Below are positions 11,943 to 23,118 of a stretch of DNA of 64,000 nucleotides, one piece after another. Each line of letters starts with the position of its first letter. Positions within the stretch are counted from its first letter, which is position 1. The notes beneath the pieces were generated by a model. It saw only the letters and a list, made by a program, of their open reading frames with translations. It did no database searches and was not told where the DNA came from. This DNA is from Arabidopsis thaliana (Eukaryota; Streptophyta; Magnoliopsida; Brassicales; Brassicaceae). The stretch lies in the NCBI RefSeq assembly GCF_000001735.4, contig NC_003075.7, forward strand, positions 16,245,001-16,309,000. Reading direction: 5' to 3'. A program made the translations under genes and the position numbers.

Positions 11943-13614
11943 TTATTCTTCCTGGTCTTGGTCTCTGATCCATTTGGTTGCCACCCATTTCTCTCCTTTG
12001 GTCACCGGGCAGCTCCCGTGAAGCGAAGTCTGCAGAAGCATTGGAACCACAGCAAAGAGCTCCTATTAGCATGAACTAATCCAAGGAATAGGAGTCAAGA
12101 GAAGAAATGAAATGTGTTCAAACTTTGTTTACCTGATCAATCGTTCCATTTGGAAACACGGAATAAAAAAGAAGACCATCTCCTTTCCGAGGCTTTACTT
12201 TCAACCCAATACATTGCTTGTAATCGTATCCGATGCCCATATTAGAACCGTTCTGTTAAATAGAAAGCGTTTAAATGGAATCAAAACTAACGAAAGGGTC
12301 TGTATAATAAGTAAGCAAATAATATATTATAAACTGACCTCAAATGGGAACATGGTTTCACCGCCTTCTTCAACATCAGATAAGTACAACAGGAAGGAGG
12401 CAATCTGCGTAAATTCAAATGAGGTCTCGGGTTCTAAAGAAAGCTATAAATATGACAGATTTAAGGATTTTACCCTTTGGCTTGATTGTGGTCCATATTC
12501 TGTTGGGTTGAAAACATCATAGTGGGAATCATACTTTTGGCCAAGTTCATACCGTAAAATATTGAATGACTGCCAAAAACATCAAATCTCGTACAATTAA
12601 AGGGGTGATAAGCACTAAACCAAAGGCCATCAAGCCTACGTTTGCCACTTTCAACATGCCTTAGTTTTACGATTCACATAGATTTGGGAAGTAGAGAATC
12701 ATACCTCTCCATGGGACCTTGGGATCATCGTAGCTCTTGCGATTTTCCTTTCAACAAAATCCAGAGCACCAGTACTCTCTTCTGAAGCACTGATAAAAGT
12801 TCCTGAGCTGTATAACAACAACACACCAGGCAAAAACACTGAGGCTACTGATGAATGTTCGAAACATGAAACTAGAAAGAAAGAAAGACCTTGTTCTAGT
12901 GCCCTTAGTGTTCTCAGCAGTTTCTCCTTTCCGGAGAGCCAAAGCAGAAGGTTTCAGATTAACCTTTGCTCTCTCAATAATAGCTTGGCATTGTTCTGCA
13001 GTTGCAAAATTCGGAAAATATATAGCCCTAGGTCTCCAACTAAGTACCTGCCAATTTTAAACCAAATAATCCATAAAGATGAAGTACTAAATTTCACTAG
13101 TTGACTAATTGCTAAAAAACACAATACTCTCACTCACACTCATGGTCACCACACATGAACAAAAAAACAAAGTTCAATTAGATAATCAAATGCACAATCT
13201 TGCCCTAACTAATCGATTTCACCTAATTTGCCAATCCAAACATCTTAAAAGTCAAAAAATTAGCAACAAAATCAGACCTGAAAAGGAATCGATCCAATAG
13301 ATTCTTCTCCAGTAACACCATGAGGCATCGAGCTAGCTTCTTCTTCCCCATTCTCAACCATATCCAACATTCTCAACCTGGGTTTAACACGAGGCACATT
13401 CTGATCCCAAACATAGAACCCTCGATTAGTCACAAAACCAAGCTAAAGACTCCAATCACATCTAAAGAGTACAGAGTAAAAGATCAGAGAGTTTCCACAC
13501 CTGAGAAAGTAGAGTGGAGCCATAGAAACCGAAGAGGAAACAGAGAGAACAGAAGACGATAACTGTGGCTAACCCTAGCTTCTTCCTCCTGTAGCTCTTC
13601 AATCTGCTCTTCAT
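11943..13614 (-). CDS. Prolyl 4-hydroxylase (2-oxoglutarate/Fe(II) oxygenase)
   Basis: Eight exons (13614-13501, 13400-13278, 13047-12890, 12807-12705, 12569-12474, 12404-12339, 12252-12133, 12029-11943) join to 288 residues, the usual size of plant P4Hs. Residues about 12-33 (KLGLATVIVFCSLCFLFGF) are a signal anchor, giving a type II ER/Golgi membrane protein with a lumenal catalytic domain. Iron ligands are visible as the HYD motif (H182, D184, in KYDSHYDVF) and H264 (TSLHGSCPV). K274 in KGEKW fits the 2-oxoglutarate carboxylate ligand, 10 residues after the distal His. The family hydroxylates proline in cell-wall glycoproteins such as extensins, so an LRR-extensin elsewhere in this window is a conceivable substrate class. 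The full ligand set suggests an active enzyme. Confidence 0.93.
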
Positions 13615-13631
13615 CGAGCCTTCTTCCTTCC

Positions 13632-13713
13632 GATCAGATTAAGTTTCCGATGGAAATCTTCGCCGGCGTAAACGATCAGATAAGTTTCCGATGAAAATCT
13701 TCGCCGGCGTAAC
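13632..13713. repeat. Tandem duplication in the P4H 5' leader
   Basis: Two imperfect copies of about 42 and 40 bp (13632-13673 and 13674-13713) share the core AAGTTTCCGATG and CTTCGCCGGCGTAA. They lie 18 bases upstream of the minus-strand P4H start, so they are probably in its 5' UTR. Neither copy adds an upstream ATG on the gene's strand. Confidence 0.8.
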
Positions 13714-15875
13714 GAACCTCAATATCGGGACGCCTTTCGTCGATCCAATGAAGCACCACAAATTTCTATTTACTTTAAAATATATTGTTTTATAGTTTAA
13801 TGATCAGATCTCGTTGACCAGTTTGTCATTTTCTTCACTGGTCAACAAATACAAAAAAATGCGCCGAATTTATCCTTTTTTTTGGTTGAAGTTTGGTTGC
13901 GTAGAGTGGTTTAAGTTTTGGTTCGATGGAACTTGAACGTTTTTGTGATTTGAATTAGGTGGGCTTCTTTTGAGTTGTTTTGCTTCATTCAGGCTGTCGA
14001 TAATGACTTGGAATCGATCTTAGAATGTAAGGTGGATATGTAGTCCAACATTGAATTGTGTTTATGGTTAAAAAGTAAAGAATGATTATTTATTAATTAT
14101 ATACAGTCAAATTAGAGAGTCTTAAGCCGAGATCAATACATTATCCAACGAAATTTCAAATGAGTTTATTTTCTTAACTAATAGTCTATATTCTTGCAAC
14201 TTCTTTTTGATAACCAAATAAAATGTGTAACCATTCTACAAATGATTTTCATATAGAGATTTGAGTTTAGAAAAGAATAAGCAAGAAGAAGATTCAAGTA
14301 GCCTTTGTGTCGAGAAGAAGGTTCAAGGAGCTCTCTTTGTGGGCTATAGAACTGTTGTTTAAGAAAGAAGGTGACTCATTTAATGTTTGGTTCTTGGGGT
14401 TCACAGAGCATTGTTCACTGAAGAGAGATGTGATACTAGAGAGATTCTTAGTGAGCATTGACAGAAATAATAGTAGTACTAATTAAGTTTTTTTTTGTTT
14501 GATGAATCTTGTATGCATCGGTATAATATGAGTGGATATGCAAATGTTAAAAAAAATAAAATGAATGGATCTATATATGTTGAAAATCACCCTATGATCC
14601 ATAACAACGATAAATACGCATCCATAATGTTATAAATGTAAAGGTAAACATCATGATCAAAAAAGTTCGACAACTTGGGCCAATGAATTTCCAGTTGCTT
14701 CCGCGTATATATATAAGTCCTTCCACGTCAATTTCTTAATCCCAAAATGCAAACCTTTTTATAACAACCAAATAAAAATGTGCCACTTGTAATTAAATAT
14801 AAATTACTCCATAAGCAATAATATTCATCGTTTTAATAGTATGCTCTAGAACACAGCACACAAAGATTTGTTTTGACCAGAACATGTTTTTTTTCTTATA
14901 CCGGAAACGGTAACGTGATAATAAAATTAGGTTAATAATAATATAGATACTAAGATGACTAGATTATTAGCAAGAAATTGTATTCAGTTGTTATCCGTCT
15001 TTCTTAGTTGACAAGCAAATATATCAGCTACACGTTGGCTACAGGTTACTCATCCTTACCCATTCATTATTCGCTCATTATAACAATTTCCCACTGATAT
15101 ATTCAAATACAAAATATATAAGACACAAAATAGAATTAATTTATTGCTATTTGCAGACGATGTAAACATTTTTGTAGACATGAACAATTTAATTGATTCT
15201 TTACTCATCGTAGACATGAATTTATATTTCAAAAGGGTCTACTATTTCTAAATAATATTCAAACATTGACTCTGTAAATCACATATAAATAAATATATAT
15301 ATTATACACTACATTAATATAATATCTCCTATTTCAAAAAGAAATAAAAGTAGCTGTTGAATTTAGATATTTTTTTGTTGGACCGAATCAGAATTTAAGT
15401 TTTTGAATTGTTCCAGAAGAAAGATATTTTAGTATAATATACGGCAATGACGTTTATGTTTGGGCCAAAACTTTGTCTATTTATTGAGAAAAATAAAGCT
15501 AAATGGAGAAGAATAACAAAAATAAACAACGCGTTGAAAAAAACTGCAAAAAAAAAGAGAAGGGGGAGGGCGAAATTAAAACAAAACGACGCGTAGTCTA
15601 CGTAGCCTTCTAAGAAACGGCACAAGTACAAGTCATCTCTATCAATATTCTTCTTCTTCTTCCTCACGCGGTTTTCTTTTACCACCACCAACTCAACACA
15701 CACACGAATCCCTTAAAACCGATCAGATCAAACAAAAACGAACGAATCAAAATTCAATAAAAAAAAACCTTTCGATTTCTCTCATCCAATCGAATCGAAA
15801 ATCTTGTTATCTCTTTCTCTCTAACTCTACTGCACTCAGAATCTCTCTGTATAGAAAAACCCTAAGTAGGTTGTG
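13714..15875. other. Divergent intergenic region (P4H / PP2C)
   Basis: About 2.2 kb, AT-rich. The right end (15,600-15,875) is a CT-rich leader for the PP2C gene. A short block at 14235-14268 repeats text from the flank of the S29 copy. I see no supported gene. The minus frame at 15395-15703 is low-complexity antisense of the leader. Confidence 0.5.
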
Positions 15876-17703
15876 ATGTTGCGAGCTTTAGCACGGCCTC
15901 TCGAACGGTGTTTGGGAAGCAGAGCTAGTGGTGATGGTTTACTCTGGCAATCGGAATTGAGACCTCACGCTGGCGGTGATTATTCGATCGCGGTGGTTCA
16001 AGCCAATTCCAGGCTTGAAGATCAGAGTCAGGTTTTCACATCTTCTTCTGCTACTTACGTCGGTGTATACGATGGTCATGGTGGACCTGAAGCTTCTAGA
16101 TTCGTTAACAGACATCTCTTTCCTTATATGCACAGTAAGTTATAATCCCACTCTTCCTTCCCTAAACTTGTTTTAGGATTCTTTCTTCTTTTGACTCTTT
16201 GACTACGTTTTTGATGGTCAAAACTTATGAGATCTCTATTACCCTGATCATTTCAATATTAAAAGATTCGAATTTTGCTATGAAGTTTTGGTCTTTGTGA
16301 ACATGTTCAGGTTTGTAAATTGCCTCTTGAATTGATTTTGTAGTCATGTTCTTGTTAGTGAAATTTACAGGATTGGTTTTATGATTGCAGAATTTGCAAG
16401 AGAACATGGGGGATTATCTGTAGATGTTATCAAAAAGGCATTCAAAGAAACAGAAGAAGAGTTTTGTGGTATGGTTAAACGATCCCTTCCCATGAAACCG
16501 CAAATGGCTACTGTAGGATCTTGCTGTCTTGTTGGTGCAATCTCTAATGACACACTGTATGTTGCTAATCTTGGGGACTCGAGAGCCGTTCTTGGAAGCG
16601 TTGTTTCAGGGGTTGATAGTAATAAAGGTGCCGTAGCTGAACGGTTATCTACTGATCATAATGTTGCTGTTGAAGAAGTGAGAAAGGAGGTTAAGGCACT
16701 TAACCCTGATGACTCACAAATCGTCTTATACACACGTGGAGTTTGGCGGATTAAAGGCATTATTCAGGTATAACTTAGTTTTGCTTGCCTGCTTGTTAAA
16801 TTGCGTGTGATTACATAGCATCTGTGATGAAGTTATAATATTTAAAAGGTGTAATCTGATGTTGTTTTTTCTTTTCTCTTTTCATTTATATAAATGGGGG
16901 CTTGCAATGTTCCAGGAATCCGTCACACGGGCTCCTGCAACGTTTCTTCCCCAGTGGATTTTGTGCTTTTCTAAGAATTCCCGGTAGTCAGAGCTATACA
17001 TAATAATGAAGATACATGCTTTTTAGTTGCTTGTGACCTTTCCGTGAATGTTTGAGCTCGTTGTATATTAGTTAGCTAAATCGTTTTCATATACGCTTCT
17101 TTATAGGTATCGAGATCAATTGGGGATGTATACTTGAAAAAACCGGAGTATTACAGGGACCCGATTTTCCAGCGACATGGAAATCCCATTCCTTTGAGGA
17201 GACCCGCGATGACAGCCGAACCCTCCATTATAGTAAGGAAGCTTAAGCCACAGGACTTGTTTCTGATATTTGCATCAGATGGTCTCTGGGAACATCTTAG
17301 TGATGAAACAGCCGTAGAAATCGTCCTCAAACACCCAAGAACTGTAAGTTTTCCCTAAACTCAAGTTTGCTTTGTATCTTCACATTTATGTTAGCTACTT
17401 AGTTTATTTATTTATTAACTCTGTGTTCTACAGGGTATTGCCCGAAGACTTGTAAGAGCTGCTCTGGAAGAAGCGGCAAAGAAGAGAGAAATGAGATATG
17501 GAGATATAAAGAAAATAGCCAAAGGAATTCGACGACATTTCCATGACGACATAAGCGTTATTGTAGTTTATCTAGATCAAAACAAAACCAGTTCATCGAA
17601 TAGTAAATTGGTGAAGCAAGGAGGTATCACCGCTCCACCGGATATCTACTCATTACACTCTGATGAAGCAGAGCAACGACGGTTACTCAATGTGTTATAC
17701 TGA
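15876..17703 (+). CDS. Protein phosphatase 2C, clade D-like
   Basis: Four exons (15876-16134, 16391-16767, 17107-17343, 17434-17703) join to 380 residues, typical for the plant PP2C.D group. Catalytic motifs are in order: [16 protein letters not shown] (metal Asp66/Gly67), [60 protein letters not shown] and [12 protein letters not shown]. All metal-binding Asp positions I can identify are present, so it should be an active Mg/Mn-dependent Ser/Thr phosphatase. Clade D enzymes dephosphorylate plasma-membrane H+-ATPase and are inhibited by SAUR proteins, a role I infer from family only. The start at 15876 is the first ATG after a CT-rich leader. This is not a clade A (ABA co-receptor) PP2C, despite the nearby SnRK2. 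Confidence 0.93.
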
Positions 17704-18291
17704 CTGTTTGATTATGGTAAAATGGCTGCTTGGGAAAGATCCGAATAGGGAGAAAACTTGTTTACATATTTGTTTATTTGTTTTTCTACGAAGAACTGGT
17801 TTTTTTTTTTTTTCAATATTGGAGTTGGATTTGTATATTCTTTTACCAGCAAAGAAGGTCGAAACCCTTTAGTTTTTGGGCAAAGCAGTTTTGCTTTTGA
17901 CACAAACAATACTTTTGTATGAAAATCTAGTGTGAAACCGTTGAGGACAACTCTTCATATATCAGATTGTTTTTTTTTATGACCTTGTATGGAGAGATTA
18001 GTATATTGAATTATTTGTCTATAATAACTAAATAAAAACATTATCGATCACAAACCAAAATAAGCCAACAAAATTCCAGATGTTGCCTAAATTTTGGAAA
18101 ATATGCATGACAGACATTCGAAACTTCAGATCCAAATCAAACCGAAATTGAAATTTGTCAAATATCTAAACCGAATTGAACACGAGCGGTTTTTGAGAAT
18201 ATGAAATTGGGCAGAGCAATTCAAACTCAAAAATTCAACAATTCCAGAAGAACTTTCTCAGAAAAGTTTCGACGGAAGAAAAAGCAAAACG
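17704..18291. other. PP2C 3' UTR and SWS1 promoter
   Basis: T-rich 3' flank of the PP2C gene, then a short AT-rich promoter. No coding feature is supported. Confidence 0.5.
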
Positions 18292-19064
18292 ATGAACGTC
18301 ACTCTTTTGGTCGCAGACGCCGTTTGGTCGAACATTGAATCAACCGGTTCAGGTACTTCACCATTTTACTACTTCTCTCTTTCCTTTTCCTTGTTTACGA
18401 CATTTTATTCCGTTGAATTTTCCATCTTTTTCTGCAGTAACCGAAGAACAGCTCTCAATGTCAGTTCTCTCTTATACATAGCTGGGATTCTTTATTTTTC
18501 CCGAAAATATTTATTGATTTTTCTTCAGTCGTTTGGTATGATTAGGGTTTATCGATTTAATTTTGCAAATACAGCTTGCAGCTGTTGTTTGGTAAGAATC
18601 TTGAGAAAGCCACCAGAATAATCGACAAGAGAGGCGTCAAGAAAATATCTGGCTTACCCAGTGGAAGATCCATCTTTCAGGTTTCAACAGTTCTCTCTGG
18701 TTAATAAAAGCAATCATATTTGATTATCTAAGAAGATTTGTTTTTTTGTTTGGGTTTTCAGGTTGTGGGGGAATCTCAGAAGAGAGAAGAGTATCTCTGC
18801 TTCCCAGGAGATTACTGTGGATGTTATTCTTTCTTCTATGATGTTGTAAGCAGAGGAGAGCACCAATGTGTAAGATTCTTAATCAGAATGCTTCCTTTTC
18901 TGTTTAGAGATTTTGTATCAATGTTACTGACTTGTTATATTCTACTTTTCTCTTTTGGCTAGTGTAAACATCAATTGGCTGCGAGGTTGGCTTCTTCTTT
19001 GGGTACATACAACGAAATCGAGGTTTCTGATGACCATCTTGCCTTGATGCTCTCAAAGATCTGA
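18292..19064 (+). CDS. SWS1: SWIM zinc-finger protein SWS1 (SSN2)
   Basis: Five small exons (18292-18352, 18438-18459, 18575-18680, 18762-18869, 18963-19064) join in frame to 132 residues. The signature is a SWIM zinc finger of the Shu2/SWS1 type: CGC in FPGDYCGCYSFFYDVV, then CCKHQLAARLA, giving C-x-C...C-x-H. SWS1 proteins work with RAD51 paralogues in homologous recombination in the nucleus. The Arabidopsis gene is also known as SSN2, a suppressor of sni1, from recollection. The second exon is only 22 nt, which makes the gene easy to mis-annotate. The N-terminal part (NVTLLVADAVWSNIES) has no known domain. Order, size and zinc ligands make the call firm. Confidence 0.88.
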
Positions 19065-19388
19065 AGCTTTCAATACAACTACATGTCTTAGGCTTATAAG
19101 TGCCAGTAACCTGGGAATGATCTGTGTCTTTGAGAATTATATGGATCAAGATTCTTCACATGTTTGATGAACAATGTTGCTTCACCTTTTATGTTTAACT
19201 TGCTGTATATAAGTCTTGAACTGCTATATTTTCAACTTCTTAATTCAGTGGAAGAAAACTATGAACTTTGTAAAAGTAGTATTCATGCATAAAACTTTTA
19301 GTGACTCGTATACAAAGATTAATTAATCAAAAAAGCGTAGAATGGAAACAAACTCAATGATCAAAGAAAGGAACAAGTGGATTTAGAG
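19065..19388. other. Convergent 3' flanks (SWS1 / cupredoxin)
   Basis: AT-rich 3' UTR sequence of the two converging genes. Nothing else is seen. Confidence 0.5.
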
Positions 19389-20420
19389 TTAGTGTGAAGA
19401 AGGGCGGGGAATGGGGTGGACAGAGAATTTCATGTTGTGGTTGCATTCGTTGTGGTCTCCACTGGCGAAGTAGTAAGTCTGAACCTTACGGAGAAGCAAC
19501 TTGAAGCCTCTTGATGATGAACCTCCTCGTGCAACCAGCTTCTTGCCTCTGGCCACATTGCATCTCTTGAAGCTCTTCATGTCTGGGAGCAAGTAGACGT
19601 CGTTCTTCTTCTTGTTACGGTGCTTCGTCTTGGATTGGGTTTGATCATCGTTGTTGTACTTGAAAACAAGAACATCGCTGACGTAGAATGGGGCATGCTT
19701 TGCTGTCCATTCTGTGTAACCGTATCCGTTTTTCCATACAGTAACCGCAATCTTTCTTCCAGCCGGTATTGGAGCCGTGTGGTTGTGTGTAGAGCCAGTG
19801 ATGCTGGAGTGGTTTGAGCCAGAGCTGTGATTGTTGTGTGTAGAACCAACGATGCTTGAGTGATTTGAGCCAGAGCTGTGATTCTTGTGTGTAGAACCAA
19901 GTATGCTTGAGTGGTTTGAGCCAGAGCTGTGATTGTTATGTGTAGAGCCAGTGCTGCTTGAGTGGTTTGAGCCAGTGCTGCTTGAGTGGTTTGAGCCAGA
20001 GCTGTAACCGTTGTGTCTAGAGCCATTGCCGCTTGAATGGTTCGAGCCAGTAGAGGTGTGACCGTTGTGTGTAGAGCCAGTGGCACTTGAATGATTCGAG
20101 CCAGAGCTGTGACCGTTGTGTGTAGAACCAGTGCCGCTTGAATGGTTTGAGCCAGAGCTGCTTCCCCAACCCCAGTTTGTATCTGTTCCGTCGGAGCTCC
20201 ATCCCCAACCCCAGCTTGAACCACCCGAGTTGGAGTCTGAACCACCTGAACCCGAGCCAGAAGAACCGCCAGAGTTGCCGGATCTCCATCCCCAACCCCC
20301 GTTCGAACCGGACTGGCCAGAACCCCAACTCCAGCTCCATGCTTCAGCACTCCCGGAGAACACGAACGCAGTAACCATGAGGACGACGAGTAACTTACGT
20401 CCACAATAAAGAACCATCAT
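19389..20420 (-). CDS. Secreted repeat-rich cupredoxin-like protein
   Basis: Single-exon frame of 343 codons. Residues 1-27 (ending VFSGSAEA) are a clear signal peptide. A Gly/Ser/Trp-rich part follows (WGSGQSGSNGGWGWRSG), then about ten degenerate repeats of the pattern SGSNHSSxTGSTHNxH at about residues 90-215. The C-terminal 125 residues are phytocyanin-like (VTVWKNGYGYTEW, YVSDVLVFKYN, YYFASGDHNECNHNMKFSV). The usual copper His before V-Y reads N-D (KKNDVYLL). The residue just before the last Cys, often His in blue copper proteins, reads Glu. A Cys (KRCNV) and the Met in NMKF remain. Copper binding is therefore doubtful. It is probably an apoplastic or wall protein; the His-rich repeats could bind metal on their own, but that is inference. 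Confidence 0.8.
   Translation of the reverse strand: MMVLYCGRKLLVVLMVTAFVFSGSAEAWSWSWGSGQSGSNGGWGWRSGNSGGSSGSGSGGSDSNSGGSSWGWGWSSDGTDTNWGWGSSSGSNHSSGTGSTHNGHSSGSNHSSATGSTHNGHTSTGSNHSSGNGSRHNGYSSGSNHSSSTGSNHSSSTGSTHNNHSSGSNHSSILGSTHKNHSSGSNHSSIVGSTHNNHSSGSNHSSITGSTHNHTAPIPAGRKIAVTVWKNGYGYTEWTAKHAPFYVSDVLVFKYNNDDQTQSKTKHRNKKKNDVYLLPDMKSFKRCNVARGKKLVARGGSSSRGFKLLLRKVQTYYFASGDHNECNHNMKFSVHPIPRPSSH
19790..20160 (-). repeat. Tandem coding repeats in the cupredoxin gene
   Basis: Degenerate direct repeats of roughly 30 and 60 bp, built around GAGTGGTTTGAGCCAGAGCT on the plus strand. They encode the SGSNHSS and GSTHNNH modules. The copies vary by point changes and by a few missing half-units, as expected for slippage or unequal exchange. 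Confidence 0.85.
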
Positions 20421-21084
20421 CGTGTCTTCTTCTTCGTTTTTTTTCTCTCTCTTTTTTTTTTATGGCTTTTGTGAGCTCTTCAGAGTTTAGAGTTTCGGTA
20501 TTTATAGAGTAATGAGAGTCGGTTCCCATTATTTAGTGAATATAATTTTATTTGTTTTTTTAGTAACAGTAATAGGATTTTTTTCTTTTTCTTGGATCAA
20601 ATAGTAATAGGATTTTAAAAGTGGATAAATCTAGCTTTAGTTATTATTGTTTGAATTTTGATGAGTCTTTTTTTTTTTTTTTTTTGCATATACGATTAAC
20701 ATTGCTTAAGGATATTGTATATATCTTTAACACACAAAAAAAAAGATATAGTATACATAGTTTTGTTTGATATTCTTTTTATTTTCGCACAAAAAAAAAA
20801 AAAAAATCTTATTTATACTATAATGAATCTAAACATCTGTCCACCTTTAATCCAAGTACCTCTCCCAACTACTGCGACTAAATGACCCATTTGCCTAAAT
20901 GTAGTCCTTTACCTTACTGAAAATAGCGAGGACAAATCAGTCATTCACCGCCCTAAAACACGCTTTGACATGTATTTATCCATTTACTGTTATTTTATCT
21001 GTAAGAAATCCAAATAAACTCATTTCTGTAAATTAGGAAACTTCTGAGAAAGTGACGAAAGCGAAGAAGGTTTCGGAAGTAAAT
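20421..21084. other. Divergent intergenic region (cupredoxin / RING)
   Basis: A 660-bp shared promoter region with several poly-T and poly-A runs (about 20669-20686, 20792-20807). No coding feature is supported. Confidence 0.5.
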
Positions 21085-22612
21085 ATGTCTTCCTTGGGGA
21101 GCAGCAAATCCCTGAGGGATGAGATGGAGGTAACAACCGCCGATGTTTTTCCGGAGGTTAACGCCGCCGCTGTGACGGAAAATCTTGATCGGAACGAGCT
21201 TGTGCTTGCTGACGGAGTCGTGTCGGCTGAGGAAAGGAATATTGAGCCAGACAATCGTGGAGAGAGGAAGATAGAGAGCGAGTCGCCTCCAGAGGATGAT
21301 GTTTGCCCGATCTGTTTCGGCTCCTTTACGGTTCCGTGTCGTGGAAATTGTGGTCATTGGTATTGCGGTTAGTCTTTTCATCTTTCTTCTTCTTCTTGAT
21401 TCTCTTGAGCCATTTCATCTACATTGAAGTATCAAGCTTGTGTCTTTTTGGGATATTTCTGTTCGTCAGAGGTAAATTTGGAGAATTGTTTGGGTTGGAA
21501 TTGGTTTAGGGTTCCTTTTGGTAGCCAAGAATGATTTATCACAACTGATTAACTTTTGAAAGTGTTGATTTTTAAACCATGCTCTGTTACTATGGAGTGT
21601 TGTTTGCAATGTCATAAAAAGATCTGAAAGTTTCTTAAACCGGTTGCTGATTTTGTTACAGGAAATTGCATCTTGCAGTACTGGAACTATGCTGCAATAT
21701 CTAGGCCTTGCAAGTGTCCCATGTGTGTTAGGCACATCACGAAGCTGTCACCAGAACCATCTTTGCAAGAGCGTCAGGAGCAAGAGGTGAAGGAGGTTCT
21801 TGATAAAGTCCGTAGGTATAACCGTCTCTTTGTTGGAGGTCTAACTGGCTTTGTTCAGGTACGGTCTTTTTGATTCATGATTTTGTTTTGCTTCTCTTTA
21901 CTGTTTCATGCATTTCTTATCTATGTATATACTTATTTCTCCTTTTTATGACTTGGCAAAACCACCATCTTTCGAATAATTCAGAAGGTGCATGAGCTTC
22001 CGTTTCTAGTGAAGAGAATGGTGTGGCATATGATGGATACAGATGTGAACAATCTGTATTTTCACGAAGTGCGCATCTTTGCAGTTAAGAACATCTTACC
22101 CTGAAATTTACATTTCATAGTTTAGTGTTTAGTTATATCTCTACCCACTTATTCTTGTTGTCATTTGTTGTCTGTACTAATGGCCAAGCAAGACAATCTT
22201 TGTAATCATCATAGGAGCAACTAGTTTGTATTTATTCTTGTTTTTAAAGGCCATTGAAAGATGAGAAACTAAGTTTCTGTCGGTGTTTGCAGATGTTCAT
22301 GAGTACCCTTTACACTGCCGCAGAGTTTAACTTCATTCCAACGGGTAAGTTGCCTCACAAATCAAAAACCAGCAATGAAGGGTTAAACAATCTCAATGTG
22401 GTGTGTTTAAGGCTTTTAAGCTTTCCAAGATTGATTTTGCCCTCTTTTGTACAGGCGGGTTCAGAATAGTGACAGTTTTTGACTACGCTGCGATTGCTAT
22501 GATCCTGATTCTACGCTTAGTAGGGATATATCGGAGGAGACGCCTAGCTCAGCAGGTTAGACATCTAGCAGCTGCAGCAATTGAGCCGGAATTAGAGCAA
22601 AGGGAATTGTAA
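21085..22612 (+). CDS. RING-finger membrane protein, RNF170-like
   Basis: Five exons (21085-21367, 21662-21858, 21985-22083, 22293-22344, 22455-22612) join to 262 residues. An acidic N-terminal stretch is followed by a RING domain at about residues 70-115: DVCPICFGSFTVPC, CGHWYCGNCILQYW, PCKCPMCV. Further on, PFLVKRMVWHMMDTDV and a hydrophobic segment near the C-terminus (DYAAIAMILILRLVGIY) followed by RRRR give a tail-anchored or membrane-spanning topology. The same RING-plus-membrane layout (with a DUF1232-like region) is seen in RNF170-type ER E3 ubiquitin ligases. The start at 21085 is the first ATG; the frame is open upstream to 21052 but has no ATG there. The substrate is unknown. Confidence 0.85.
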
Positions 22613-23118
22613 CAGACACGTGAATCTATTAAGTCTTGTGCAGTTTGATCCTTGTGGATAAGTTTGGTAGTAGATCATAGAAACCTCGAGAGTCGTGTGC
22701 AGTTTTACAGACAATGATATTGCAGACTTTAAAAGTATATACATATCTCCTTTTCTAACAGTGGAAATAAAATATTGATTGGAAAAGATCTCTCTGGAAA
22801 AGGATCTTAATCTTTGATTAGATGATCAAAGGGTTGAACAAATGTTCGAAGAGTAGAAGTGGATATTCTAAAAGACGAGTGATGAGTGATTTAAAGATTC
22901 AAAAATTTCATAATTATCTGAAATAAAATGATGGTAGAAGAAAGAAACAGTGCCTGTGGTCTCGAAACAGTGAAACGACATCGTTTTAATTTCAAAAAGA
23001 CACCGTTTCTGTTTTAATTAATTGCTTTCAAATCAGTAGAAGAAGAAACATCGATTGAGCTTTCTACTTGAAAACCATCTTTTCCGATCTATCGAATCGG
23101 AGCGGCGAAGGAAGGAGA
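22613..23118. other. Intergenic (RING / ARMC6-like)
   Basis: 3' UTR of the RING gene and a short promoter for the next gene in the same direction. A repeated core AAACGACATCGTTT near 22974-22988 is palindrome-like. No gene is supported. Confidence 0.5.

Noticed and set aside
19577-20404. Long open frames on both strands inside the cupredoxin gene (275, 107, 97 codons)
   Set aside because: They follow from the low-complexity repeat DNA. They have biased, motif-free composition, while the 343-codon frame has a signal peptide and a cupredoxin domain.
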